The translations under genes and the position numbers were made by a program. A stretch of DNA of 64,000 bases. Source: Marinobacterium nitratireducens (lineage in GTDB: Bacteria > Pseudomonadota > Gammaproteobacteria > Pseudomonadales > Balneatricaceae). The notes under the pieces are model-generated. The model worked only from the letters and a program-made list of their open reading frames with translations, was not told where the DNA came from and searched no databases. Within the stretch, counting starts at the first letter, position 1. Each line of letters starts with the position of its first letter. Location: assembly GCF_014645375.1 (NCBI RefSeq), contig NZ_BMLT01000003.1, positions 231,983 to 295,982 of the forward strand, in the 5' to 3' direction. Of this stretch, positions 37,953-48,300 are shown one piece after another.

Positions 37953-39215
37953 ATGAAAAGGCTTTCGTTTCTTTTGCTCCAGGGACCGGCGACGCCGTTT
38001 TTCGCTCGTCTCGCCGATACCCTGCTGGAACAGGGACACCGTGTTTTCAAAGTGAACTTCTGTACCGGCGACACCCTGTTCCGCAACCGTGCCCAGAATA
38101 TCGTCTTCGACCGCCCCATCGAACACTGGGATGCCTTCCTCGCAGACCTGGTCGAACGCCACGGTATCGACCGGGTGCTGCTGTTCGGCGACTGCCGGCC
38201 GCTGCACCGACGCGCCATCGAGCAGCTCAAGGCGCTCGGCATCAAGGTCCATGTTTACGAAGAAGGCTACTTCCGTCCCAACTGGATCACGCTCGAAGCC
38301 GGCGGCACCAATGGCTTCTCCAGCCTGCCGAAGGATCCGGAGTGGTACCTGCGCGAAGCGGAGAAGATCGCCCATTACGGCGACGGCGACCTGGTGGGCG
38401 GCTCGCTGAAGGTGCGCGCCATTCAGGATATGGCCTATCACATCAGCAACCTGGCAAACCCGGTACTGTATCCCGAATACCGCACCCACCGTCCGCACGC
38501 CAGCCACATCGAGTATCTGGGCTGGGCACAGCGTTTTTCGCGCCTGCCCTGGCGCGAGCGCCGGGCCCGTCAGATCTGCCAGCGCCTGACCGCGGAGCAA
38601 CGCCCCTATTACCTGTTTCCGCTACAGCTGAATTCCGACTATCAGATCAAGGTGCATTCGGATTTCAGCGGTATGCCGGACGCCATCGCTCAGGTGATGC
38701 GCTCCTTCGCCGAGCAGGCGCCGCGACGGGCGATGCTGGTGATCAAGAACCATCCGCTGGACAACGGTCTGATCAATTATCGCAGGCTGATTGAACACCT
38801 GGCTGGCAAACTCGGTCTGGGCAGGCGCGTGCTCTTTATCGACGGCGGCCATTTACCGACGCTACTGCACAGCGCCAAGGGCGTCGTGACCGTCAACAGT
38901 ACGGTCGGCCTTTCGGCGCTGTTTCACGGCCGTCCCACCCAGGTGCTTGGCAAGGCCATCTACAATATGCGCGGGCTGACCCATCAGGGATCGCTCGACA
39001 GTTTCTGGCGTCAGAAACAGGGGCCGGACAAGCAGCTGTTCCACGCCTTTCGCAACACCATCATCCACCGCACCCAGCTCAACGGCGGCTTCTACAACCA
39101 GCGCGGTATCGAGCTTGCGGTTCAGGGCTCGGTGCAGCGCCTGACCCAGGGCGCACCGATTCCGGTTGCAGAACCTGTCGACGACTTCGCCGGTGAGCCC
39201 GCATGGGAGAGCTGA
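37953..39215 (+). CDS. KpsS/RkpJ-like capsule polysaccharide protein
   Basis: This 420-residue cytoplasmic protein belongs to the capsule-synthesis KpsS/LipB/RkpJ family. In group 2 capsule systems KpsS and KpsC build the Kdo linker between polymer and lipid anchor. Recognisable blocks are LFGDCRPLHRRAIEQLKALG, YEEGYFRPNWITLE near residue 105, FPLQLNSDYQI near 225 and TVNSTVGLSALFHGRPT near 310. No KpsC or capsule ABC exporter is in the window. The 3' end overlaps the next gene by 13 bp. The linked PKS and oxoamine synthase suggest a non-phospholipid acceptor. Confidence 0.85.
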   Translation: MKRLSFLLLQGPATPFFARLADTLLEQGHRVFKVNFCTGDTLFRNRAQNIVFDRPIEHWDAFLADLVERHGIDRVLLFGDCRPLHRRAIEQLKALGIKVHVYEEGYFRPNWITLEAGGTNGFSSLPKDPEWYLREAEKIAHYGDGDLVGGSLKVRAIQDMAYHISNLANPVLYPEYRTHRPHASHIEYLGWAQRFSRLPWRERRARQICQRLTAEQRPYYLFPLQLNSDYQIKVHSDFSGMPDAIAQVMRSFAEQAPRRAMLVIKNHPLDNGLINYRRLIEHLAGKLGLGRRVLFIDGGHLPTLLHSAKGVVTVNSTVGLSALFHGRPTQVLGKAIYNMRGLTHQGSLDSFWRQKQGPDKQLFHAFRNTIIHRTQLNGGFYNQRGIELAVQGSVQRLTQGAPIPVAEPVDDFAGEPAWES

Positions 39216-39985
39216 AGCTCCCGCGTCACGTGCTGATCACGGGAGCCAGCGGCGGCATCGGCGCGGCCCTGGCCCGCGCCTACGCCCGTGGCGGCGTTCG
39301 GCTCAGCCTGTGCGCGCGCAACCCGGACCGCCTCGAAGCGGTTGCCGGCGACTGCCGTGCCCGCGGCGCCCGGGTCGAAGCCAAGGTGCTGGATGTTACC
39401 GATATTGCGCGCCTGCAGCAGTGGGTTGCGCAATGTGACGCCGATGAGGCAATCGACCTGGTCATCGCCAATGCCGGTCGCACCCTCAATGTCGGCCCCA
39501 ACGGCGAAGAGGAAAGCTGGGACGATACCCGCGACCTGCTGGCGATCAACGTCGACAGCGCCCTGGCTACGGTCATTCCGCTGGTCGGCCCGATGCGTCG
39601 GCGCGGTCACGGCCAGATCGCGCTGGTCAGTTCGCTCGCCGGCTACCGCGGCATGGCAATTACCCCCGCCTACTGCGCCAGCAAGGCTGCGGTCAAGGCT
39701 TACGGCGAGGCGCTGCGCGGTCTCGTTGCCGCCGACGGCGTAGGTGTTTCGGTGATCTGCCCCGGTTTCGTCGAGTCGGAAATGAGCCGCCGCTTTCCCG
39801 GCAGCAAACCGTTCCTGGTCAGCAGCGACCAGGCCGCCGCAATCATTCAGCGCGGCCTGGCACGCAACCGGGCGCGCATTTCGTTTCCGTTTCCGCTCAA
39901 TTTCGGCACCTGGATGCTGACCCTGCTGCCGGCAGGTTGCGCCGATTTCATACTGCAACGCCTGAGCTACGGGCGTAGTCGCTGA
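39203..39985 (+). CDS. Short-chain dehydrogenase/reductase (RkpH-like)
   Basis: This 260-residue classical SDR has the NAD(P) motif TGASGGIG near residue 13, NAG at 90-92, and the catalytic Ser143, Tyr157 and Lys161 of YCASK. It overlaps the KpsS-like gene by 13 bp and precedes the membrane phosphotransferase by 12 bp. In rhizobial rkp-1 loci an SDR sits with the oxoamine synthase. By analogy with 3-ketosphinganine reductase it may reduce the alpha-amino ketone made by the PKS/oxoamine synthase pair. That substrate is inferred. Confidence 0.85.
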   Translation: MGELKLPRHVLITGASGGIGAALARAYARGGVRLSLCARNPDRLEAVAGDCRARGARVEAKVLDVTDIARLQQWVAQCDADEAIDLVIANAGRTLNVGPNGEEESWDDTRDLLAINVDSALATVIPLVGPMRRRGHGQIALVSSLAGYRGMAITPAYCASKAAVKAYGEALRGLVAADGVGVSVICPGFVESEMSRRFPGSKPFLVSSDQAAAIIQRGLARNRARISFPFPLNFGTWMLTLLPAGCADFILQRLSYGRSR

Positions 39986-39997
39986 CAGTTTCGACCG

Positions 39998-41503
39998 ATG
40001 ACCCTGACAGACGTTATCCTCCTGATCACCTCGCTGCTGCTCTCGTTCAACCTCGGGCGCTTCTGCAATCCGCGACACAGCGCTTTCGCAGCGCCGGGCC
40101 TGCATCTGCTGATCATGGCCGCCCTCTTCCTGGTCGCCTACGCGCTAACCCGGCGTTTCTGCTTTTCACTGCTGATCGCCCTCTGCGCCCAGCTGGTGGT
40201 ACTGATCGTCAATAACGCCAAGTACCGGTTTCTGCGCGAGCCCCTGGTACACGCTGATTTTGCGCTGTACTCGCAGGCCATCCGTTTCCCGCGCCTCTAC
40301 CTGCCCTTCGTCGGCATAGGCCCGGCGCTGATCGGCACGCTGGCAATATCGGCGACCCTGACCGGCGGGCTGCTGCTCGAAGCGCCAAGCGCCCTGTTGT
40401 GGAGTACGGCGCTCACCGACCGCCTGCTCGCGCTGGCAGGGCTGGCAGTGCTGATCCCGCTAATCATTGCCCCGGCGCGGCGCAGGGAAGTCAGCCTGAT
40501 CCCCGAATCCGACATGCAACGTTACGGCCTGTTGCCGATGCTGGCGATCTACGCCGCCCAGAGCCGAATCGAGCCGGTCGCATCGCAGCCGCCGTTGCCG
40601 GTCGCGGACGGACGCCCCAACCTGATCGCTATTCAAAGCGAGTCCTTCTTCGACGCCCGCCGCCTCGACAGCCGCATCCGGCCATCGATCCTCGGCTGTT
40701 TCGACCGGCTGAAGCGCGAAGCGGCGGCCTCTGGCCGCCTGAGGGTGCCGGCCTGGGGCGCCTACACCATGCGCAGCGAATTCGCTTTTCTTTCCGGCCG
40801 GGCCAACGCCAGTCTCGGCTTCGGCCGCTTCGATCCGCTGCGCTTCTATCGCAACCGGCTTGCCGAGGGCGGTATCGACTCCCTGGCGGCCCAGCTCAGG
40901 CGTCAGGGCTATCGCTGCATCTGCATTCACCCCTATCCGGTGAAATTCTTTGCCCGCCACCGCATTTACCCGCAGCTCGGCTTCGACGAATTCATCGATA
41001 TCCGCAGTTTCAGGGAAGCCCGGCGTTTCGGCCCCTACGTATCCGACGAGGCGGTCTGCGACCGTATCCTCGAGGAACTGTCCACCAGCGACCAACCGCT
41101 GTTCATCTTCGCCATCACCATGGAAAACCACGGCCCGCTGCATCTCGAAAGCGTCACGGCGGCCGAGCGCGCGACCTTTTTCAGCACTGAAACCGACGCC
41201 TCGGACGACAATCTTGCGATCTACCTGCGCCACCTACGCAACGCCGACCGGATGCTCGAGCGCCTGAGCGACTACCTCGCCGAACGGGACCCGCAAGCGG
41301 TGCTGGCCTGGTATGGCGACCACGTACCGGGAATGCCGGATATCTACCAGGCACGCGACTACGACGACCCGACCACCGACTATCTGGTCTGGTCGGCCGG
41401 CGCCGATATCGACGAGCGCACCGGGCCTCAGGAGGCCTCGGTCGAGGATCTGCCGGGCATGATGCTGCGGGCCACGCAGCGGCAAAAGGAGCTTTGCGTA
41501 TGA
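39998..41503 (+). CDS. LTA-synthase-like membrane sulfatase/phosphotransferase
   Basis: This 501-residue protein has about five N-terminal membrane helices (5-20, 33-50, 56-72, 104-125, 142-158). A C-terminal alkaline-phosphatase-superfamily domain faces the periplasm. Metal and nucleophile residues of the LTA synthase group are present: Glu215 in QSESF, Thr257 in AYTMRSEF, the ENHGP block at 376-380, and Asp441/His442 in WYGDHVP. Such enzymes move phosphoglycerol or phosphoethanolamine onto surface glycans or lipids. It may correspond to RkpI of rhizobial loci. The stop codon overlaps the peptidase start by 4 bp. Confidence 0.85.
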   Translation: MTLTDVILLITSLLLSFNLGRFCNPRHSAFAAPGLHLLIMAALFLVAYALTRRFCFSLLIALCAQLVVLIVNNAKYRFLREPLVHADFALYSQAIRFPRLYLPFVGIGPALIGTLAISATLTGGLLLEAPSALLWSTALTDRLLALAGLAVLIPLIIAPARRREVSLIPESDMQRYGLLPMLAIYAAQSRIEPVASQPPLPVADGRPNLIAIQSESFFDARRLDSRIRPSILGCFDRLKREAAASGRLRVPAWGAYTMRSEFAFLSGRANASLGFGRFDPLRFYRNRLAEGGIDSLAAQLRRQGYRCICIHPYPVKFFARHRIYPQLGFDEFIDIRSFREARRFGPYVSDEAVCDRILEELSTSDQPLFIFAITMENHGPLHLESVTAAERATFFSTETDASDDNLAIYLRHLRNADRMLERLSDYLAERDPQAVLAWYGDHVPGMPDIYQARDYDDPTTDYLVWSAGADIDERTGPQEASVEDLPGMMLRATQRQKELCV

Positions 41504-42732
41504 ACCGGGCCGTCAACGGACAACCCCGAAGCGCCGCCCATCAGCGCCTGTTCGACTGGATCAAGGGACTGGAATCGGTGCCGCAGCGCTTCGCCGGCTC
41601 TCCGGGCGAGCGCCAGAGCGCCGAGCTGGTTGCCGGCTGGATGCGCGAGCTTGGCCTGCCGCAGGTCGATACCGAGACCTTCAGCCCACCGAAACGTTCG
41701 GGCCGCTCCGGCTACCTGCTGGCGCTGCATACCTTCCTGGCCGGTATTGGCTGCCTGCTCGGGGGCTGGCCCGGTACCCTGCTGGTGCTGCTCGCAGCCT
41801 GGTCGATCCGCGGCCCGCGCTGGCTCAATATCGGCGCCCTGCTACCCGGCATCCGCTCGGTCAACGCCGTCGGCCGGCGTCCGGCCAGGGGCGAGAACCC
41901 GTACCGCATCATTCTCTCGGCCCATATCGACACCAACCAGGCCGGACTGATCTTCCATCCCTGGATGGCCAATACCTTCGCCACCCGCGCCACGGCCAAG
42001 AACCGCGGCAAGCCGCCCAGGGGGCCGAACAGCATCCCGGTGCGCCTGGCAATCGTGGCGGTGGTGCTGCTGGCGCTGTCGCTGCTGTTTCCGCAGTCGC
42101 TGCCACTGACCATCGCCCGCTGGCTGATGGGTCTGGCGCTGCTGGTCGTATGCGCTCTGGGGCTGCAGTGGGCACTGGCGAAAACCACCCCTGGCGCCAA
42201 CGACAACGCCTCGGCGGTCGCTGCGATGCTGCAGGCTGCGGAGAAGCTGAACCGGACGCTCCCGGAGGATACCGAACTCTGGGTCGTCGCCACCGGCGCC
42301 GAAGAGATCGGCAGCCGCGGTATGCAGGCGTTCATGAACCGGCACCCGGACTGGCCGAAGCAGCGCTGTTACTTCATCAACTTCGAGAGCGTCGGCAGTA
42401 GCCACCTGCACTACGCGCTGAACGAAGGCGCCAGCAAGAAGACCCACTACTCCAACGCGTCCAACGCCTTCGCCGCCCGCATTGCCGGGTCCACCGTCCA
42501 GGGTCCCATCACGCCGGTCGAACTGATGATCGGCACCGATGCCCGCGTCCCGGCAAGACGGGGCTACGAGGCGCTGTCGCTGGTATCGCTGGAAGCCAAC
42601 CAGGTGCCGCGCAACTACCACCGCCCCAACGATATCGCCGAGTATATCGAGCTCGACACGGTACAGCGCGCCGGCGACTTCGCGGTGGAAGCGGCTCTCG
42701 CCGCAGCGGCGAACAAGGGTATCGACGCCTAA
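41500..42732 (+). CDS. Membrane-embedded M28-family aminopeptidase-like protein
   Basis: The 410-residue protein has an M28 zinc peptidase domain interrupted by hydrophobic segments at about 71-100 and 183-225. Candidate zinc ligands and catalytic acids are present: His142 and Asp144 in SAHIDTN, Asp235 in GANDNAS, Glu268/269 in GAEEIGSRG, and a late His in YHRPND. AAAGGAG precedes ATG 41500 and the start overlaps the upstream stop. It ends the plus-strand operon. A peptidase or deacylase acting on an amide-containing lipid or glycan is possible, but the substrate is unknown. Confidence 0.82.
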   Translation: MNRAVNGQPRSAAHQRLFDWIKGLESVPQRFAGSPGERQSAELVAGWMRELGLPQVDTETFSPPKRSGRSGYLLALHTFLAGIGCLLGGWPGTLLVLLAAWSIRGPRWLNIGALLPGIRSVNAVGRRPARGENPYRIILSAHIDTNQAGLIFHPWMANTFATRATAKNRGKPPRGPNSIPVRLAIVAVVLLALSLLFPQSLPLTIARWLMGLALLVVCALGLQWALAKTTPGANDNASAVAAMLQAAEKLNRTLPEDTELWVVATGAEEIGSRGMQAFMNRHPDWPKQRCYFINFESVGSSHLHYALNEGASKKTHYSNASNAFAARIAGSTVQGPITPVELMIGTDARVPARRGYEALSLVSLEANQVPRNYHRPNDIAEYIELDTVQRAGDFAVEAALAAAANKGIDA

Positions 42733-42763
42733 TCGCTCCAATTCGCGGTGGGGTTTGCAGCCG

Positions 42764-43056
42764 GTAGGATGGGTTGAGCCGCCATCGCGACCTGCGCCAA
42801 CGACAGCACCTGGCGTAAGGCAGTGAACCCATCATATCGATCGTATTGCAGATCGACTGGTTTCGGTTGGCACGGGTCGTTGGGTTAAGGTCTTCGGCCT
42901 AGACCGAACCTACGACGCTACATCACGACGGGGCAAAAATGCATCCGACCGGGTAGGATGGGTCAAGCGATGCACTGCCACGGGCTCACCTTATACCTCG
43001 CGGGCCAAGCATCGCGGACCCATCATATCGATCGCATTACAGATCGATTGGTTTCA
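42764..43056. repeat. Two-module REP element, copies 3 and 4
   Basis: Copy 3 has module 1 at 42764 (GGTAGGATGGGTTGAGCC) and module 2 at 42828-42866 (ATCATATCGATCG...CAGATCGACTGG). Copy 4 has module 1 at 42951 and module 2 at 43019-43056 with almost the same sequence. Together with two GCGCCGCTCCTACG REP arms (about 43085 and 43175) they fill the whole 450-bp space between the convergent capsule-like operons; no gene is present. Confidence 0.8.
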
Positions 43057-43182
43057 GCAGGCACGGAGTGCCGGTTCGCGGCCGGGCGCCGCTCCTACGA
43101 AAACGGTTCGAGCGCCTGATAACACCCATACAAGCCGCGCCTCCCAGCGAACCAAATCGCCTTTCGCGGCGAGGCGCCGCTC

Positions 43183-43956
43183 CTACGGGCGGCGTACCGT
43201 TCTCAGGTAATCCTTAAGGCCCAGCAGGCCGCGCACCCGCGCGGTATCCTCCCGGCCCGGCCAGCCGTCGTAGTTGCCCTCGCCCTGCTGCGCCCTGCCG
43301 GTGGCGCCGGCTTCCAATTCGGCTATCGCCTCAACCGCCAGCTCAGCGCCCAGGCGGAAGAGACGGTCGTAACCGGCCATCAGGCTCTCGCCGTGATCCA
43401 GCTCGCAGGTACGCTGGCGCAGGATGGGCCCGGTATCGAGCTCGGCATCTAGCCTATGCACCGTCACGCCGCCTTCGGTCTCCCCACGCAGACGGGCGTA
43501 GAACAGCGGATCGACGCCGCGGTTGTGCGGCAAAAGTGACGGGTGAATATTGATGCAACCGAGTCGCGGCAACCCCAGTAAAGGCGGTCTGACGATCTGG
43601 TTGAAATAGGCCGAGAGGCAGAGGTCGGGCGCGAGTTCGCGGACGAAGTCGAGCCCCTCTGCCGCGTTGATATCAGGGGTGTCGAGGACCGGGACACCCA
43701 GAGTCCGGGCACGGGCCTGCAGCCGGCGGCGCGGCGCCAGCAGTTCGTAAGCGGACGTCGCCAGCCACAGATGCAGCGCGTAACGCAGTCCCGAACGCCG
43801 CAGCAGGCGGGCGATATCCTGAGCAGGCGCGCCCCGCGCCGTCAGCACCCGGGTCGAGTTGACGATACCGACCAGCTCGACACCGGGCGCCGCCAGCAGC
43901 GCTTCGAGCACCCGACTCGAATAGAGGCTCGAGTGGCTGCAGAGAACGACCCGCAA
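43183..43956 (-). CDS. Formyltransferase-family protein
   Basis: This 257-residue protein has the formyl-tetrahydrofolate transferase fold. The catalytic triad is present: Asn136 and His138 in NIHPSLLP, and Asp174 in ELDTGPIL. Relatives N-formylate Met-tRNA, sugars (ArnA, WlaRD types) or small amines. TTG 43956 lies 2 bp past the oxoamine synthase stop, so translation is probably coupled. Position suggests that it formylates the amino group of the lipid or of an amino sugar in the polymer. Its stop codon falls inside a REP arm. Confidence 0.8.
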   Translation of the reverse strand: MRVVLCSHSSLYSSRVLEALLAAPGVELVGIVNSTRVLTARGAPAQDIARLLRRSGLRYALHLWLATSAYELLAPRRRLQARARTLGVPVLDTPDINAAEGLDFVRELAPDLCLSAYFNQIVRPPLLGLPRLGCINIHPSLLPHNRGVDPLFYARLRGETEGGVTVHRLDAELDTGPILRQRTCELDHGESLMAGYDRLFRLGAELAVEAIAELEAGATGRAQQGEGNYDGWPGREDTARVRGLLGLKDYLRTVRRP

Positions 43957-43958
43957 GG

Positions 43959-45317
43959 TCAGATCTGGTGCTGGGCTTCGACGATCGCCTGCACCGTCGC
44001 GTCGATCTGCTCCTCGGTGTGGGCGCAGCTGATAAAGAAGCGCAGGCGCGCCAGCTTTTCCTCGACCGCCGGGTAGACGATGGGCTGCACGTTGATGCCA
44101 CGCTTGAGCAGCATGTTGGACAGACGCACCGCCTTGATCGAGCTGCCGCACAGGATCGGCACCACCGAATAGCCGGCGCTGCGACCGGTATCCAGCCCCG
44201 CTTCACGCGCACGCTCGAGAAAATAGCGGCTGCGCTCGCACAGGCGGGAGACCCGGTCGGGCTCCTCTTCCATGACCCGGATCGCTTCGAGCGACGCCGC
44301 CGCCATTGGCGCCGGGATGCCGACGCTGTACAAAAAGCCCGGCGCGGAGAACTTGAGATGATCGATCAGCGCCTGCTCGCCGGCGATGTAGCCACCGCAG
44401 CCGGACAAGGACTTGCTGAGGGTACCCATCCAGATATCGACCTCGTCACCGGCAATGCCGTAGTGCTCGGCGATACCATGTCCGCGCGCGCCCATCACGC
44501 CGACCGAGTGCGCCTCGTCGACCATCAGGAACGCCTTGTGGCGCTTCTTCAGTTCGATGAAACGCGGCAGGTCCGGATGGTCGCCATCCATGCTGTAGAT
44601 ACCCTCGACCACGATCAGCACACGCTCGAACTCGTGACGGCGCTGCTCCAGCAGCTGCTCCAGCGCCTGCCAGTCGTTGTGCGGGAAGGACAGACGGAAA
44701 GCCCCCGACAGCTGGATACCCTGCAGCACGCTGTTGTGAATCAGCGAGTCGTGCAGCACCAGGTCCTTGGGCCCGAACAGGTAGCCGATTGAGGTCACGT
44801 TGGTGGCGTGTCCGCTGACGAAGACCACGGCGTCGTCGGTGCCGTGGATCCGCGCCAGCGCCTGCTCGAGATCGCGTTGCACCGGGCGCTCCCCGGACAC
44901 CGGCCGGCTCGCCGACACCGAGGTGCCGTACTGGTCGATGGCCGCCTTGGCGGCACCGGAGATGCGCGGGTGTCCGCTGAGATCCAGATAGTTGTAGCTG
45001 GAGAAGTTGATGCAGGCCTGACCGTTCACCACCGACGTCGCCGAGGCAATGCCGTCGTGCAGACGGAAGAACGGGTTGTCGATCTTCAGCTCGTCCGCCG
45101 CCAGCTTCTGCACCAGCAGCTCCTTGTAACCCGGCAGCTTGTCGAAACGGCAGAGGTCGTCGGACACCGACTTGCGAGTGCCAAAAGCCGAGCGGCGCGG
45201 CGCCTCGGCCGCGTCGTTTTCGGCGGCACGGGCGCTGCGCTTTTCCAGAGCCTTCTGGATCAGCGATTCCTTGGCCTTGCCACTCAAGCCGAAAAGGCCC
45301 TTGTTGAGTTTGTTCAT
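43959..45317 (-). CDS. Alpha-oxoamine synthase (RkpG-like)
   Basis: This 452-residue PLP enzyme of the AONS/KBL/serine-palmitoyltransferase family has an N-terminal extension of about 75 residues. Key features are SSYNYLDLSGHP near 106, HDSLIHNSV near 189, VDEAHSVGVMG (Asp267, His270) and the Schiff-base Lys302 in GTLSKSLSG. Such enzymes condense an amino acid with an acyl thioester, releasing CO2 and an alpha-amino ketone. It overlaps the PKS stop codon by 4 bp and is thus its likely off-loading partner. Which amino acid is used cannot be read from sequence. Confidence 0.92.
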   Translation of the reverse strand: MNKLNKGLFGLSGKAKESLIQKALEKRSARAAENDAAEAPRRSAFGTRKSVSDDLCRFDKLPGYKELLVQKLAADELKIDNPFFRLHDGIASATSVVNGQACINFSSYNYLDLSGHPRISGAAKAAIDQYGTSVSASRPVSGERPVQRDLEQALARIHGTDDAVVFVSGHATNVTSIGYLFGPKDLVLHDSLIHNSVLQGIQLSGAFRLSFPHNDWQALEQLLEQRRHEFERVLIVVEGIYSMDGDHPDLPRFIELKKRHKAFLMVDEAHSVGVMGARGHGIAEHYGIAGDEVDIWMGTLSKSLSGCGGYIAGEQALIDHLKFSAPGFLYSVGIPAPMAAASLEAIRVMEEEPDRVSRLCERSRYFLERAREAGLDTGRSAGYSVVPILCGSSIKAVRLSNMLLKRGINVQPIVYPAVEEKLARLRFFISCAHTEEQIDATVQAIVEAQHQI

Positions 45318-48300
45318 TGTACAAGCCTCACATCGGAAGATCCTTTTTCCAGCGCCGCCGCAATGCGTTGAGCCTCCTCGTCGGAGAAGGTCGACGCATG
45401 GCGTTCCTCCATCCGCGCCACCTGACTCGCCGCATCGGCGCCGGAATCGCGACCGCCGGCGTCGTCGTCATGGCACAGCTGCGCCACGATGCGCTCGGTG
45501 ATGCGGGCGATGGTCGGCCCCTGGGACAGCGCCATCGCCGGCATGCTGACACCGAAGCGGCCTTCGATCGCCAGCGCCAGTTCGACGCCCATCAGCGAAT
45601 CCATGCCAAGCTCGAGCACTGACTGTTTCAAGTCGATTTTTTCGGCGGGCAGACGCAGGATCTGGGCGATCTCGTCGCACAGCAGCCCGCTGACCAGCTC
45701 CGACACCTGCTCCGGCGTCATGCCGACGATCTGACTGCGGATATCGTCGCTGTCCTCGTCGTCCTCGCCGCTGCGCGCGTCCAGACGCCGCAGCAGATCG
45801 AACTTCGGCGCCTGCGCCGACGGCATCAGGCGCTGCATATCGCGCCAGCTGAAATCCATCACCGCCGCACCGGCGCAATCCTGCGCCAGCAGCAGCTGCA
45901 GCATCTTCAACGCCTCGGCGGAGGTCAGCGCCTCGCTGCCCATGCGCGACTGCAGCGCCTCCTTGATATCCTCGTTGCGGGCTAGGAAGCCGACATCGTC
46001 GATCGCGCCCCAGGCCACATAGAGCCCTGGCAGCCCCGCCGCGCGGCGCTTGCGCGCCAGCGCCTCGAGATAGGCGTTGGCGGCAACGTAGTTGGCCTGT
46101 CCCGGATTACCGAAATAGGTCGTTACCGAGGAATACAGCACGAAGAAGTCGAGCGCAAGGTCTGCGGTCAGCTCGTGCAGGTGCAGCGCGCCGAGCAGTT
46201 TGGGCTCCAGCACCCGGGCAAGGCTCTCCCGGCTCATGTTGCGCAGCAGTCCGTCCTCGAACACCACCGCGGCGTGGATAAGCCCCTTGAGCGGCGGCAG
46301 AGTGGCGCCAAAGCGCGCGAACAGCACCTGCAGGGCTGCGCGGTCGGTGACGTCCAGCGCCTCGACCGTCACCTGCACGCCGTCGGCCTCGAGCTTGGCG
46401 ATCGCCGCCGACGCCTCTTCGGTCCGCATCCCGCTGCGACTCAGCAACACCAGGTGGCGCGCCCCCTGCTCGGCCAGCCAGCAGGCGCTGCGCAGGCCGA
46501 AGCCGCTCAGGCCACCGGTGACAAGGTAGCAACCATCGGCATCGAGGCCGAGCGCCGGCAGCTGCCGCTGCGGCTGTTCGGACAGCTGCGGTCGCTCGTC
46601 GAAGCCGATGACGATCTTGCCGATCTGCTTCGACTGCTGCATGTAGCGGAAAGCATCGCCCGCGCGTGCGGCCGGGAACACCCGGTGCGGCAGCGGACGC
46701 AGGGCGCCCTCGGCAAAGCGTTCCATCACCTCGCGGAAAATCCGCACGCTCAGGTCCGCGCGCTCGATCAGCAGCTGATCGGCGTCGATGCCGAAGTAGG
46801 AAATGTTGTTGCGGAACGGACGCAGGCCGATCTTGCTGTTTTCGTAGAAGTCGCGCTTGCCAAGCTCGAGGAAGCGACCGAACGGACGCATGATCGCCAG
46901 GTTCTTGGTGATCGCTTCCCCCGCCAGCGAGTTGAGCACCACGTCGATGCCCTCGCCGCCGGTCAGTTCCATGATCCGGTCGGCATAGGCGAGGCTGCGG
47001 GAATCGAGTATATGATCGACACCCATCAGGCGCAGGAAGTCGCGCTTCTCGTCCGAGCCCGCGGTGGCAAACACCTCGGCGCCGAGGTAGCGGGCTATCT
47101 GGATCGCGGCGATACCGACACCGCCGGCGCCACCGTGGATCAGCACGCGCTCGCCCGGCTGCAGCCGCGCCAGATGATCCAGCGCGTACCAGGCGGTGAC
47201 GAACACCGTCGGCACCGTGGCGGCCTCGGCGCAGCTCCAGCCTTCCGGCAGCTTCGCCAGCGCCCCGGCCGGCGTCACCACCCGGGTGCTGAAGCAGGCC
47301 GAGGCAAAGCCCATGACCTGGTCGCCAGCGCGGAACTCGCTGACACCCTCCCCGACCTCGACCACCTCACCGGCGAACTCCATACCCAGCGTCGGACCGG
47401 AGAAGCCGTTTTCCACCGCCTCATCGGACAAAAGCCCCATGGCGTACATGACGTCGCGGAAATTGAGGCCGCTGGCGAGCGGACGCACCGCGACTTCACC
47501 GGGCGCCGGCGCCTGACGCGCCATCGGGAACCACTTCAGATGCTTGAGCGGGCCCGGCTCGGCGAAATCGAGTTTCACCTCTTCAATAACGTCCTGATCG
47601 GATGCGTTGCCCGGCAACGGCTCGATGCGCAGACAGTAGAGAGCATCGGCACTGAGCAGCAGTTCATCCTCCCGATTTTCGCTCACCAGGGTCTGCGCGA
47701 GCGCCGGCATCAAGGCCGCCAGATCGTCGCCGTCGAGATCGACCAGCCGGGCACCCAGTTCCGGATGCTCGTTCATCAGCACCCGACCAAGACCCCAGAG
47801 CGGCGCCTGCCCGGCTTTGACCTCGAGCGCACGGACTTCGCCGTCGATATCGTCGCAAAGCGCGGCACCTGCGGTAATCAGCGCCAGATGCGGCGGCTGC
47901 GACCAGGACACGCGCTCCAGCGCCTGTAACAGCGACAGCACCGTGCCGCAGCGACGTTGCTGCAGCGCCAGCAGCCGCTCTGGCGGCGCTTCTTCGGCCT
48001 GCAGCCCCATCAGTTGCACGACCTGGTCGCAGCCTCCGGTGGCGGCGACGGCGTCGAGCAGTTGCTCGGTACTGTCAACCGACAGCGGGTCGAAGCGGAA
48101 TTCACCGGCTTCGATGGCGTAACGCTCCCCGGCGCGGGCCAGTATCACCTGCTGCCCGGTTCCGCGCAGAGCCTCGGCCAGGGCCTCGGCAAGACCATTC
48201 TCATCGGCCAGCAGCAACCAGCGCTGCGCTTGCGGCTCAGCCGCCGGTTCAGCCTCGCTGTGCTGCAAATTGCCGGCATCCATCGAGCTCGGGCGTTCGG

